DNA of 41,476 nt from BS150m-G50 sp964517435 (GCA_964517435.1 CAZFEC010000027.1:1-41476); one strand, 5' to 3'; positions 17,665 through 26,998 are shown, counted from the stretch's first letter. The notes: generated from the sequence alone by a model not told the origin. A program made the numbers and translations.

Positions 17665-17701
17665 AAACGTATCACGAGAATTCCCCGGTCCGGAGCGGAC
17701 C

Positions 17702-18292
17702 GTGAACGGCAGATTGCGGTCGCGCAGCCGGCTGCTTACTGCGGCCCTGGCTTTCAGCGTCGCCCTGCTGTTGTGGTGCGGCGGCGGCAGCGGCTGCAGC
17801 CGTCTCGACCTGGCCAGGGTCGACACCACCGCTTTGGAAAGGCCTTCACAGCAGCTCTTCCAAGCCACGATTCGCTTCTATGACCTCTACGGCCTGCAAT
17901 CAGAACTGCGTGCGGTTCGTATTGACCAGTATCTGAAACGCCATCTCTTTGTGATGCCGCAGGGCTTTGAACTGGTGACCTGGGACAGCCTCGGCCAGGA
18001 GGACGGCACGCTGCGGGCCGACTCCGGTACCTACGACGAGCAGAAAGAGGATGTGCGCGCGATCGGCAACGTCATCGTGACCAGCCAGCAGGGATTGAAA
18101 CTGGAGACCGGCTGGCTGGAATGGGACAACCAGCGCCGCCGCATCATCACCGAGGATTCCGTCTGCTTTACCACCGCGCAGGACACCTTGTACGGCGTCG
18201 GTTTCGTTTCCAACCGCGATCTCACGAACTGGGAGATCGGCGATCCCACCGGCTTCAGTTATCGCGAGCTGGAGGAGGAGCCGCGTGAGTAG
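17702..18292 (+). CDS. lptC: LPS export periplasmic protein LptC-like
   Basis: 196 residues from a GTG at 17702, preceded by GGAG with a 6-nt spacer. An in-frame ATG at 17636 lies inside kdsD and has no ribosome site. LptC anchors the periplasmic LPS bridge to the inner-membrane LptBFG transporter. The N-terminus has a hydrophobic segment (about 10-28) ending in 'GSGC', so it is either a membrane anchor or a lipoprotein. The rest is a beta-rich OstA-type fold ('LRADSGTYDEQKEDVRAIGNVIVTSQQGLKLETGWLEWD', shown here only in part by its alternating pattern). The position between kdsD and lptA/lptB matches the E. coli order. Similarity to LptC is by pattern and context, so moderately sure. Confidence 0.8.
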   Translation: MNGRLRSRSRLLTAALAFSVALLLWCGGGSGCSRLDLARVDTTALERPSQQLFQATIRFYDLYGLQSELRAVRIDQYLKRHLFVMPQGFELVTWDSLGQEDGTLRADSGTYDEQKEDVRAIGNVIVTSQQGLKLETGWLEWDNQRRRIITEDSVCFTTAQDTLYGVGFVSNRDLTNWEIGDPTGFSYRELEEEPRE

Positions 18293-19394
18293 GGTGCTGG
18301 CGGGACTGCTGCTCGGGCTGGGGCTCGGCGGGTTCATCCTTGCGGCTGAGGATGTCTTCCATCTCGAGCATGCCGACAGATTGCGCCACGTTACCTACGG
18401 CGACGTCCCGGTGCGGGAACTGATTGGCAACGTGCGGGTCAACTATGGCGAACTGACGATCGACTGTGAACGCGCCCGCCATAACGTCCAACAGGGTAAA
18501 CTGGTCTGTCGCGGTTCCGTACAGGTCACCCATCACGACCGGGTGCTGAACTCCAACGAGCTGACCTACTTCGAAATGAACAACCGGGTCGAGGCTTTCG
18601 GCAACGTGCGGATCCGGGAGGACAGCCTGCGCGGAGAGTGCGTTCGAGGCATCTACTGGCGTGATACGGAACAGCTGCAGATGGAGCAGCAGGCACAACT
18701 GGAGGACCTGGAGCGGGAGGTGCTGCTCACCGCCGACCTGATCGACTACGATCATCGTACCGGGCTCGCCTGGAGCCGCAGTCGGCCGGTGCTGCGTGCG
18801 CGACACGCCAGTCACGGCAATGTGAAGGTGCTGGCGGAGTACATGGAGCTGCAGCGACCCGAGCACCAGGAACTGGCCGCCGGTGATGTGCGCATCCAGC
18901 TGAAGGAAACGACGGCGACTTGTGATACATTTATCTACTGTGATACATCGGCCGTCGGCCGGATGATCGGCAATCCGCTGCTCGTGCACCAGGGCCGTCA
19001 GATCCGCGGTGAGCTGATCAACCTGGAACTCGCCGGCGAGTTGCTGGAGGCGGTCTCCGTATTCGGACAGGGCGTGGCCGAAGTCCCCGCCGATTCCCTT
19101 GACTCCCGCCTGATCAACAGCTTCAGCGGCGACACCCTCTTCTTCGACTTCACGGAGGGGGAGTTACGCAGCATGACGGCTGTGCAGGAAGCGAACAGCG
19201 TCTACTTCGGCCGGGACGACGACGGGCAGCCCGGTCTCAACCTGGCGGCCGGCGACCTGATCGTGTTGGAAATGGATTCCACCTCGCTGCGCGCCATCGA
19301 GGTGCAGGGCGGTTCCCAGGGGCGTTACCTGCCGCTGCGGGAACCGCTGCCCGTATTTGTGGAGGAGAATGATGGCCAACCTGAAAGCGACTGA
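18285..19394 (+). CDS. lptA: OstA/LptA-like LPS transport protein, long form
   Basis: 369 residues, about twice the length of E. coli LptA. It begins at a GTG with GGAGGAGGAG just upstream and overlaps lptC by 8 nt. A signal peptide (about 1-21, 'LLLGLGLGGFILAAE') leads into repeated OstA beta strands: 'VRELIGNVRVNYGELTIDCERA', 'LVCRGSVQVTHHDRVLNSNELTY', 'VEAFGNVRIREDSLRGE'. A second set follows from about residue 190 ('LAAGDVRIQLKETTATCDT'). The extra length suggests two beta-jellyroll units that could extend the periplasmic LPS bridge. It carries three GTGATAC motifs. Confidence 0.85.
   Translation: MSRVLAGLLLGLGLGGFILAAEDVFHLEHADRLRHVTYGDVPVRELIGNVRVNYGELTIDCERARHNVQQGKLVCRGSVQVTHHDRVLNSNELTYFEMNNRVEAFGNVRIREDSLRGECVRGIYWRDTEQLQMEQQAQLEDLEREVLLTADLIDYDHRTGLAWSRSRPVLRARHASHGNVKVLAEYMELQRPEHQELAAGDVRIQLKETTATCDTFIYCDTSAVGRMIGNPLLVHQGRQIRGELINLELAGELLEAVSVFGQGVAEVPADSLDSRLINSFSGDTLFFDFTEGELRSMTAVQEANSVYFGRDDDGQPGLNLAAGDLIVLEMDSTSLRAIEVQGGSQGRYLPLREPLPVFVEENDGQPESD
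18922..18946 (+). repeat. Paired GTGATACAT motifs in lptA
   Basis: GTGATACAT occurs at 18922 and again at 18940, 18 bp apart and in the same reading frame (the GTGATAC cores end at 18928 and 18946). Each encodes Cys-Asp-Thr, the Thr by the uncommon ACA codon. Confidence 0.6.
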
Positions 19395-20097
19395 GCTGGT
19401 CAAGATCTACGGCAAGCGGAAAGTAGTGGACGCCGTCAGTCTGGAGGTGAACTCCGCTGAAATCGTCGGCCTGCTGGGACCCAACGGGGCCGGCAAGACC
19501 ACCAGCTTCTACATGGTGACCGGGATGATCCGTCCCAACGGCGGCAGGATCGAGATCGACGGCGAGGATATCACCCGGCTGCCGATGTACCGCCGTGCCC
19601 GGCTCGGAATCGGCTACCTGAGCCAGGAACCCTCCATTTTCCGCCGCATGACGGTGGAACAGAACCTGCTGGCCATCCTGGAGACGCTGCCGCTCAGCCG
19701 GCAACAGCGCCGCGAAAAGCTGGAGGAATTGCTCAGCGAGTTGAACATCGAACACCTGCGCAAGAGCCAGGCCGTGACCCTTTCCGGCGGGGAGCGGCGC
19801 CGGGTGGAGATTACCCGGGCACTGGTAACCCAACCCCGTTTCATTCTCCTGGATGAACCGTTCGCCGGGGTCGACCCGATCGCCGTCAATGATATTCAGA
19901 ACATCGTCCGGCAGCTGAAAAAACGCAATATCGGGGTCCTGATAACCGATCATAATGTGAGGGAAACCTTGTCCATTACCGACAGGTCGTATTTATTGTT
20001 CGAGGGGAGGGTCCTTATCAGTGGCACCTCCCGCGAGCTTTCCGAGAACGATAAGGCCCGCGAGCTTTATCTCGGTGAGAAGTTCAAACTGGAATAG
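19372..20097 (+). CDS. lptB: LPS export ABC transporter ATPase LptB
   Basis: 241 residues. LptB powers extraction of LPS from the inner membrane with LptF/LptG, which are not in this window. Walker A GPNGAGKTT is at 36-44, Q-loop Q85, signature LSGGE at 137-141, Walker B with D161-E162, and H-loop H194. Of two adjacent ATGs (19369 and 19372), the second has the better spacing from GGAGG and begins the usual 'MANLKA'. It overlaps lptA by 23 nt and is followed by rpoN, as in many Gram-negative bacteria. Confidence 0.95.
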   Translation: MANLKATELVKIYGKRKVVDAVSLEVNSAEIVGLLGPNGAGKTTSFYMVTGMIRPNGGRIEIDGEDITRLPMYRRARLGIGYLSQEPSIFRRMTVEQNLLAILETLPLSRQQRREKLEELLSELNIEHLRKSQAVTLSGGERRRVEITRALVTQPRFILLDEPFAGVDPIAVNDIQNIVRQLKKRNIGVLITDHNVRETLSITDRSYLLFEGRVLISGTSRELSENDKARELYLGEKFKLE

Positions 20098-20105
20098 GGT
20101 AACAG

Positions 20106-21515
20106 ATGCAGCTGCGCCAGAGTATTGTCATCCGGCAAGAACTCACCCAAACGCCACAACAGATATTGCGCTCCGAACTACTCCAGATTCCGATGATGCT
20201 GCTGGAGGCCCGCGTCAAGATGGAACTGGAGGAGAATCCGGTCCTGGAGATCGACGATGAAGAGGTCAATATCGACGAGATGCTGGAGGACTCTGACGAG
20301 GAGCCGGTCGAGGAACAGGTCGACGACGATAACGAAGTCGACTGGGACCAGGTGGGTGACACCGACAATTACGAGATCCCCTACACCGGCCAGCAGCGCG
20401 ACAGCAGCACCGAGTTCACCGAGATTCCGCGGCCAGCCATTCAGACCCTGCAGGAACACCTGATCCAGCAGCTGGAGACCGACACCACCCTCAGCTATCG
20501 ACAGCAGGTCGCGGGAGTGGAGATCATCGGCAACCTCGATGAGAGCGGTTACCTCGCCTGCGATCTCAGGCTCCTGGCCGCCCGGCTGGACATGGAGGAG
20601 GAAGCGCTGGAGCTGGTGCTCAAGCGCATCCAGCAGTACGATCCGACCGGCATCGCCGCCCGCGATCTGCGCGAGTGCCTCCTGGTGCAGGCTGAGACCT
20701 TTCCCGGCCTCCATCCCCAGGTCCTGACCGTGTTGCAGGATCACTTCGAGGATTTCATCAACAAGCACTACGAGCTGCTGGCGCGCGCGCTGCAGGTGAA
20801 TCTGGATGATGTGCGTGTGATCTTCCAGGACATCGCGCAGCTTAATCCCCGGCCGGGGGAAGGCACCGTCACCGACACCAAGCAGAACTACGTGATACCG
20901 GATCTGATCGTGGAGCATGTCGACGGCGATTTCCTCGTCACGCTTAACGAAGGAGATATGCCGAACCTGCGCATCAGCCGCTACTACCTGGACCTGGCCC
21001 GGCAGCGCAAGAAGATGGACCGGCAGGTGCGTGATTTCGTGCAGCGCAAGCTGGAATCCGCCAACTGGTTCCTCAACGCCATCCAGCAGCGGCGCGAGAC
21101 GATGCTGCGGGTGATGCGCGCTATCGTCCAGCGCCAGATCGAGTTCTTCCAGGAAGGTAAGGATTATCTCAAGCCGATGATCCTGCGCGATATCGCCGAG
21201 GATATCGAAATGGACATCTCGGTCATCTCGCGGGTGACCAACGGCAAGTATGTGCAGACGGAGTGGGGGATCTTCGAACTCAAGTACTTCTTCAGTGAGA
21301 AGGTGACCACCAACTCCGGCGAGGATGTCTCCACCAAGATCATCAAGGCGGAGTTGCGCCGGCTGATCGACCAGGAGGACAAGCTGAAGCCGCTCTCCGA
21401 TCAGAAGCTGGCCGATCTGCTGCAGGAGCGGGATCTGAAGGTGGCGCGCCGCACGGTGCAGAAGTACCGCGAACAGATGCAGATTCCGATCAAGAAGCTG
21501 CGTCGGCAGATCTAG
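20106..21515 (+). CDS. rpoN: RNA polymerase sigma54 factor
   Basis: 469 residues. Region I (about 1-50) is Gln/Leu-rich ('LTQTPQQILRSELLQIP', 'ELEENPVLE') and is what activators contact. An acidic linker (about 45-85) follows, then the core-binding domain and the DNA-binding C-terminus with the RpoN box ARRTVQKYRE at 447-456, which reads the -24 element. The position after lptB is conserved. It should work with the NtrC-type activator at 9275-10657. Confidence 0.97.
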   Translation: MQLRQSIVIRQELTQTPQQILRSELLQIPMMLLEARVKMELEENPVLEIDDEEVNIDEMLEDSDEEPVEEQVDDDNEVDWDQVGDTDNYEIPYTGQQRDSSTEFTEIPRPAIQTLQEHLIQQLETDTTLSYRQQVAGVEIIGNLDESGYLACDLRLLAARLDMEEEALELVLKRIQQYDPTGIAARDLRECLLVQAETFPGLHPQVLTVLQDHFEDFINKHYELLARALQVNLDDVRVIFQDIAQLNPRPGEGTVTDTKQNYVIPDLIVEHVDGDFLVTLNEGDMPNLRISRYYLDLARQRKKMDRQVRDFVQRKLESANWFLNAIQQRRETMLRVMRAIVQRQIEFFQEGKDYLKPMILRDIAEDIEMDISVISRVTNGKYVQTEWGIFELKYFFSEKVTTNSGEDVSTKIIKAELRRLIDQEDKLKPLSDQKLADLLQERDLKVARRTVQKYREQMQIPIKKLRRQI

Positions 21516-21590
21516 CCCCCGGGGACAGGAGCACGCGACCGCATCCCGCGACCGGCAGATCATACTCTAACCGTGACTTGACAGTACCAG

Positions 21591-21612
21591 ACCGCCTGGC
21601 AGGCGGTTTTTT
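21591..21612 (+). terminator. Rho-independent terminator after rpoN
   Basis: A perfect 7-bp GC-rich stem (ACCGCCT at 21591-21597, AGGCGGT at 21601-21607) with a GGC loop is followed by a run of six T ending at 21612. It closes the kds-lpt-rpoN operon. Confidence 0.92.
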
Positions 21613-21672
21613 CGAAACAGGAGGCAACCGGTTCCCGTCGGATGCAGTCACCCAAACAGAAGGACAGGAGTG

Positions 21673-22593
21673 ATGAAGAGAGATTTTCTGGAGATCACCG
21701 ATTTCAGCGCTGATGAGATCAAAGGGGCCCTGGAACTGGCGGCTCAGGTCAAGGAACAGACCCGCCGCGGCGAGTGCCCGCAACCACTACGGGACAAGAC
21801 GATTGCTTTGATCTTTCACAAGCCCTCGCTGCGCACCCGCGTCAGTTTCGAAGTGGGCGTCGACCAGCTGGGCGGCAACGCCATCTACGTGACCGACAAC
21901 GAAATCCAGCTGGGGAAGCGTGAATCGATCTACGACGTCGCCAAGGTGCTGTCCCGCTTCGTGGGCGCCATCTGCATCCGTACTTTTTCCCATGACGACG
22001 TGGTCGAGCTGGCGCGTCACGCCACCGTGCCGGTGATCAACATGCTGACCGACCTGACCCATCCCTGCCAGGTTTTCAGCGATCTCTTCACCATCTACGA
22101 GCACAGGCCGCAGTACGAGAACCTCAAGATCGCATACTTCGGCGACGGCAACAACGTCACCAATTCGCTGCTCAACCTGGCGGCGTTGATCCCGCTGCAG
22201 CTTTATGTGGCCACCGATCCCAGTACGCGTCCCGATGAGCGGCTGTACCAGCGCGCGCTCGACGCCGGTCACTCCGAGGTCGTCATCACCGGCGATCCGG
22301 TGGAGGCGGCCAGGGATGCTGATGTGCTCTACGCCGATGTCTGGGCCAGCATGGGACAGAAGGAGGAGATTGACGCCAGGATCGAACTGTTCGGCAAATT
22401 CCAGTTGAACGACGAACTGGTCGCCCACGCCAAACCGGACCACCTGGTGATGCACTGCCTGCCGGCCGAACGGGGGCGGGAAATTATCGACGCCGTTATG
22501 GACGGACCCAATTCGGTCGTCTTCGACCAGGCGGAAAACCGCCTGCACGGGCAGAAGGCGATCATGATGAAGTTGCTGGAAGAGAGAAGATAG
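21673..22593 (+). CDS. argF: Ornithine carbamoyltransferase
   Basis: 306 residues. It forms citrulline from ornithine and carbamoyl phosphate in arginine synthesis. The carbamoyl-phosphate loop reads SLRTR (52-56; many relatives have STRTR). 'HPCQ' is at 130-133, the ornithine-side loop 'WASMGQ' lies about two-thirds along, and 'MHCLPAERG' carries the active Cys. These favour ornithine over acetylornithine as substrate. An upstream GTG at 21670 is possible, but AGGA is better placed for the ATG at 21673. It is isolated between two terminators, so it is a single-gene unit; no convincing promoter was seen. Confidence 0.93.
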   Translation: MKRDFLEITDFSADEIKGALELAAQVKEQTRRGECPQPLRDKTIALIFHKPSLRTRVSFEVGVDQLGGNAIYVTDNEIQLGKRESIYDVAKVLSRFVGAICIRTFSHDDVVELARHATVPVINMLTDLTHPCQVFSDLFTIYEHRPQYENLKIAYFGDGNNVTNSLLNLAALIPLQLYVATDPSTRPDERLYQRALDAGHSEVVITGDPVEAARDADVLYADVWASMGQKEEIDARIELFGKFQLNDELVAHAKPDHLVMHCLPAERGREIIDAVMDGPNSVVFDQAENRLHGQKAIMMKLLEERR

Positions 22594-22613
22594 AAGACAG
22601 AAGATAGAAGTAG

Positions 22614-22640
22614 GGGCGACCGGCGGTCGCCCTTTGTTCT
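22614..22640 (+). terminator. Rho-independent terminator after argF
   Basis: A perfect 8-bp stem (GGGCGACC at 22614-22621, GGTCGCCC at 22625-22632) with a GGC loop is followed by the T-rich TTTGTTCTT. A short purine-rich stretch of repeated AGAAGA/AGACAG words lies between the argF stop and this hairpin. Confidence 0.88.
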
Positions 22641-22802
22641 TCAGCGTCTAGGTCATCTGCGATCCGAACCCACCCCCCCCAATTCTACCCTACCTTCCTA
22701 AACTCCCTTTTTGTAAACTCTAGCTGTTCACCATGGTACGAGACCACGCGTCCCGAACCACCGGGGCATTATTACCAACGTGATACACGCGGGAAGAGGA
22801 CT

Positions 22803-23675
22803 ATGAACCATACTTCGACTCCCACACGGCTGTCTTGCCGCCGCTCACTACTCTGTTTCTGCCTCCTTTTAATAACCATCGCGCAGGCCGGCGCCGAATC
22901 CAAACTGATACTACCCTCCCAGCGTCAGGGAATCGCAATCGCCGTGCTGGAGCCGAATCGCATTTACCTCCTGGACGGTATGCGCAACGAGCTGGTCTGG
23001 CTCGACACCACCGGCCAGGAACTGCGCTGCACCGGCGGCTTCGGATCGGCGCCCGGGTTGTTGCAGGATCCAACGGCGCTGATCGCTTCCGGCGGCGATC
23101 TCTATCTGCTGGACAGCGGCCTGGCGCGGGTGCAGCGCTACAACCGCGGTCTGGGACTGATCTGGACCGTGGAGTTGGAACCGGCGCTGACCGGGCGCTT
23201 CGGAACGCTGACGCACTCCCGGCTGGCAATGCTGGCCAACGGACAGCTGCTGACCGGCGACATCGTCAATCGCATCGTAACCCTCTATACCGCCGACGCC
23301 TCCCAGGCCACTCCGATCATCTACCCCGGCCACACCGCCTTCAGCCTGATCGACCTGAGTGGTCTGGTCTGCACCGAGGACCGGGTGCATGTCTACGACG
23401 CGGCTTCGCGTCTGCTCTACAGCTGCGATATCTGGGGCGAACCGCTCCTGCAGCAGCGCATCCCGGAAGTCCAGTTCCAGGTCGTCACCACCGACGGCGA
23501 GCGACTGCTGCTGGCGGGAGAAGGGCAGGTGCTGGAACTCTACACCGGCGGTACGGAAGCGACCTGGCACAGCGCTCCCTGGCTGCCGGCTGAGATCACC
23601 GACGCCGCCAGCGTCGCCGGTTTCCTGTTCCTGCTCGACGGTCGCAACAACCGCATCCTGTGGGAACGCTTTTGA
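22803..23675 (+). CDS. Exported beta-propeller-like (NHL-type) protein, function unknown
   Basis: 290 residues. A signal peptide is clear (hydrophobic 'LLCFCLLLITIAQAGA', about 16-31). The mature part is a series of short repeats of the kind 'DLYLLDSGLARVQRYNR', 'RVHVYDAASRLLYSCD' and 'FLFLLDGRNNRILW', which resemble NHL or similar propeller blades. No enzyme motif is visible. It opens an envelope operon: its stop overlaps the start of the large barrel gene (TTGA), so it may be a periplasmic or surface partner of that barrel. The only lead is context; I do not recognise the family. A GTGATAC motif lies 23 nt upstream of the start. Confidence 0.7.
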   Translation: MNHTSTPTRLSCRRSLLCFCLLLITIAQAGAESKLILPSQRQGIAIAVLEPNRIYLLDGMRNELVWLDTTGQELRCTGGFGSAPGLLQDPTALIASGGDLYLLDSGLARVQRYNRGLGLIWTVELEPALTGRFGTLTHSRLAMLANGQLLTGDIVNRIVTLYTADASQATPIIYPGHTAFSLIDLSGLVCTEDRVHVYDAASRLLYSCDIWGEPLLQQRIPEVQFQVVTTDGERLLLAGEGQVLELYTGGTEATWHSAPWLPAEITDAASVAGFLFLLDGRNNRILWERF

Positions 23676-26600
23676 AAGCGCTGCTCCTCTGCCTGTCGCT
23701 GCTGGGTGCAGCTTCGCTCCTCCCAGCGGCATCGCCTGATATGCTGGATCGGCACGAACTGCCGACGCGGCAGCTCCATCTCATCCTGAAACCAGTGCTG
23801 CAGCTGCCGGACAGTAATATCGTCGCCGCCAGCGAGACGCTGCGGGTCGGCGACAGGCTGCTGCAGCCGGGTGTGGACTATCAACTCGATCATCTTACCG
23901 GTCGGCTTACCCTGCTGAATGGCTCCCTGCCTGGACGCGAAACCGCCGTCAGTTATGCGCTCTTTCCCGCCTGGCTGCCGCGGCGCCTGGGGGGACGCAC
24001 GCCGGCGGAACTGCCGCTGGTGCACCCCGACAGCGTCGAGCTGGTGACGCCGCAGCTGTTTGCCCGCCCGCGGGAGGAACCTGCCACCGCTCTCAACTAC
24101 CAGGGCAGCTTCCTGCGCGGTATCCGCATCGGTAATCAATCCGGGGTCGACCTGGAGTCCGGCCTGCGTCTCAAGGTGGACGGCCGCATCGGTTCCGATA
24201 TCGAGGTGGCCGCCTTTCTCACCGACCAGGTGTCGCCGCTGCAACCGGAGGGCAACACCCAGAACCTGGAAGAGATCGACCGTATCTACGTCGAAGTCGG
24301 CTCACCCGATTTTACCGTAACGATGGGCAACTTCTACCTGGATTACGGCGGCATGCAGCTGCTGAACTACAGCCGCCGCATCGAGGGTGTACAGGGCGGC
24401 TGGCACCGGGCGCCGTTGCAGGTGGGCGGCGCGGTGGCCCTGTCACGGGGCCGTTTCAACTCCGTCACGCTCAACGGGCTGGACGGCGTCCAGGGACCCT
24501 ACCGCCTGCCGGATGAGACCGGGGAAGCGGGCATCCTGGTGATCGCCGGCACCGAGCAGATCTGGCTGGACGGCCTGCCCCTCACGCGGGGCCAGCAGCA
24601 GGACTACATCATCGATTACTCCACGGGCGAGATCACCTTCTCCAACCGCTACGTCATCACCGCCGAATCCAGGATTACGGTCGATTATGAGTTCTCCGCC
24701 CAGCATTATCGCCGTCAGATCTACGCCCTGGACGGTGGCGGCACCTATTACGAGGGGCAGAACGTCAAGGTCCGCTATCTGGAGGAGCGGGATGACTATC
24801 GCAATCCACTCGGCTGGACCGAGACGGACGAGATCGCCGCGTTGCTGCGTGAGGCGGGCGACGATCTCCAGCGCCTGCAGATCTCCGGTGCCCACGAGGT
24901 GGAACCGGGGCGGGGCGGCTACCGGTTGATCGACGCGGAAGCTGGGCAGTGGGGGGAGTATGCACCGCGTCCCGATCCCTTCACCGCTGATTCGGTCTAC
25001 CGTTTCGATGTTCTGTTCACCCGGCTGGGACGCGATGCCCAGGGCGTGCTGCTGGGCGACTACGAACGCAACTACAACGACTGGGGTTACACCGTTTACC
25101 ATTTCGTGGGCGAGAACCTCGGCGAGTGGGCGCCGGTACGACTGATCACTCCTCCCGCGGCGCAGCGGATGATCGGTCTGCAGTTGGAGAACAACTGGCG
25201 GGAACACCTGCGGTTCAACAACGAAGTGGTGATGAGCGACTACGACCGTAACCTGCGCTCCGGCCTGGACGACGGCGACAACCTGGGGCTGGCTTCGCTC
25301 CACCGCCTGCGGCTGCAGGCCCCGTTGCGGCTGCCGCTGCTCGGCGTACCGTCACTGGAAACGCTGCTGCGGTTGCGGGATACGCGCTACCTGTCGCTCA
25401 ACCGGGACCAGGAGGCGGAGTACCACCGTAACTGGGCGCTGCCGCAACAGGCCATCACCGTCTGGCAGCAACTGGAATCGACCCTGCAGCTCCGCCGCTC
25501 CCGTTTCAGCTACACCCGCTTCAACGTCGGTCGCGTGTTGACGGCGGACGACCGGGAGGCGCTGCGCTGGGGCGGCGAAGGCGTCTACCAGGACAGCCTC
25601 GGCCGCGGTCTGCAGTTACGTTACCGCACCTCCCGGGCCGGAGCGAACCGCTTGCACCAGGCGGCGGGCAGCAGTCGGCAGGACTGGGGGCTGGTCCGCC
25701 TGACCGGTGAGCTGGCGTATGAACTCACCCGCAGCGCCCTGCGTGAAGTCACCTTTACCTCGCCCCGCCTGGCGGTGGCATCGCCGTTGGCCGGCCAGCT
25801 GCTGCAGCTTGCCTGGCAGCAGCGGCGGCAGTGGGGCAGCGACAGCAGCGGCGTCCCGCTCAGTTTCACCAGCCGTGAATACAACCTGCAGCTGGAGCCG
25901 CAGCAGAAACGCAACCTGTTGATCAGCGGCGGCGTCACACATTATGAGAAGGATTGGGACAGCCCCGATTCCGCCGCCGTGCGCACCGACCTGGGCCAGG
26001 TGCACCTGGTTTTTGCCAACGGTCCCGGCAATTTGAGGCTGGACGGCGATTACCGGATCGACCGCTCGCTCGTCTCGGAGCTGGTCACGGTCTATGTGCC
26101 GGTCGATTCCGGTCTGACCGGCAATTACTCGGAAGATCCGCCTGGCTCCGGTCACTTCGTGCCGGACCCTTACGGCGATTACACCGCCTACACCCACGCC
26201 ACCGGCGACTTTCTACCCACCCGGGGCGTGCAGCTCTCACTGCGGATGAGCGACACCTTCTGGAACCGGCTGCGTCTGAGCAGCCGGCTGCGGGTGGAAG
26301 GGCGTTCCCGTACCCGGCACCCACTCCGCTTTTACTGCCTGCTGCCGGCGGAGCTGGATGACGACAGCACCCGGCTGGCGATCCTGACCGCCACGCAACA
26401 ACTCCGCTTTCCCTTCGCTGACGGCGAGCAGAACCTGCAATTGAGCTGGGATGAGAGCCGGCGTCTGGACCGGCTGGTGGTAAATGCCGCCAGCAAAAGG
26501 CGGGAGACGCGGATCGGATTGGAGCATGACTGGCGCCTGCTGGCGAGTGTGACGTTGCGGGAACAGGTGGGACTCAAGCTGCTGCGGGAAACCGGGTTTA

Positions 26601-26998
26601 CGATCAACGACCTGCGTACCTGGCGTGCCGGCGGTGGCGTGGAATGGCGGTTCGGGCAGGGCTTGACGTTGCGGCTGGATTACCTGGGACGCTACGGATT
26701 CAAGGCGGGCGGGGGACAGGCGATTGCCCAGACCGCCGCGCCGGGGCTCACCTGGCGCTTTCGGAAGCGGGGACGACTCAGCACCGGCGGCAGCTACACC
26801 TACGCCTGGGCCGATCGTGAGCAGATCCCGCTGGAGCTGCTGGAGGGTAACCGGATCGGCAGTAATCTCACGCTCGACATGACGCTGGACTACCGGATCG
26901 GGACGGCGACGCACATCACCAGCCGGGTGGATTACCGGCGGCTGCCGGGACGACCGACCAATTATTCTTTCTCGATGCAATGGCAGAGTTTCTTCTGA
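23672..26998 (+). CDS. Large outer-membrane beta-barrel protein, unknown function
   Basis: 1108 residues from a TTG at 23672 that overlaps the upstream stop as TTGA; a GTG at 23660 is an alternative. A signal peptide (about 2-20) leads to modules of the form 'GVDYQLDHLTGRLTLLNG' (about 67-84) and 'DYIIDYSTGEITFSN' (about 311-325). This DY-x-hydrophobic-DY/H-x-x-G-x-hydrophobic-T pattern is also found in SprA-type and other FCB surface proteins. From about residue 120 to the end, alternating polar/aromatic beta strands dominate ('LRLKVDGRIGSDIEVAAFL', 'LRLDYLGRYGF') and the chain ends 'SMQWQSFF', with a terminal Phe typical of barrels folded by BamA. An Omp85-type gene follows directly. Function unknown. 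Confidence 0.75.
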   Translation: MKALLLCLSLLGAASLLPAASPDMLDRHELPTRQLHLILKPVLQLPDSNIVAASETLRVGDRLLQPGVDYQLDHLTGRLTLLNGSLPGRETAVSYALFPAWLPRRLGGRTPAELPLVHPDSVELVTPQLFARPREEPATALNYQGSFLRGIRIGNQSGVDLESGLRLKVDGRIGSDIEVAAFLTDQVSPLQPEGNTQNLEEIDRIYVEVGSPDFTVTMGNFYLDYGGMQLLNYSRRIEGVQGGWHRAPLQVGGAVALSRGRFNSVTLNGLDGVQGPYRLPDETGEAGILVIAGTEQIWLDGLPLTRGQQQDYIIDYSTGEITFSNRYVITAESRITVDYEFSAQHYRRQIYALDGGGTYYEGQNVKVRYLEERDDYRNPLGWTETDEIAALLREAGDDLQRLQISGAHEVEPGRGGYRLIDAEAGQWGEYAPRPDPFTADSVYRFDVLFTRLGRDAQGVLLGDYERNYNDWGYTVYHFVGENLGEWAPVRLITPPAAQRMIGLQLENNWREHLRFNNEVVMSDYDRNLRSGLDDGDNLGLASLHRLRLQAPLRLPLLGVPSLETLLRLRDTRYLSLNRDQEAEYHRNWALPQQAITVWQQLESTLQLRRSRFSYTRFNVGRVLTADDREALRWGGEGVYQDSLGRGLQLRYRTSRAGANRLHQAAGSSRQDWGLVRLTGELAYELTRSALREVTFTSPRLAVASPLAGQLLQLAWQQRRQWGSDSSGVPLSFTSREYNLQLEPQQKRNLLISGGVTHYEKDWDSPDSAAVRTDLGQVHLVFANGPGNLRLDGDYRIDRSLVSELVTVYVPVDSGLTGNYSEDPPGSGHFVPDPYGDYTAYTHATGDFLPTRGVQLSLRMSDTFWNRLRLSSRLRVEGRSRTRHPLRFYCLLPAELDDDSTRLAILTATQQLRFPFADGEQNLQLSWDESRRLDRLVVNAASKRRETRIGLEHDWRLLASVTLREQVGLKLLRETGFTINDLRTWRAGGGVEWRFGQGLTLRLDYLGRYGFKAGGGQAIAQTAAPGLTWRFRKRGRLSTGGSYTYAWADREQIPLELLEGNRIGSNLTLDMTLDYRIGTATHITSRVDYRRLPGRPTNYSFSMQWQSFF

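Noticed and set aside
20021..20040. TGGCAC resembling a sigma54 -24 element
   Set aside because: It lies inside lptB coding sequence and lacks the TTGC of the -12 element at the right distance.
21578..21583. Consensus TTGACA before argF
   Set aside because: No -10 box lies at proper spacing; the position falls inside the terminator hairpin.
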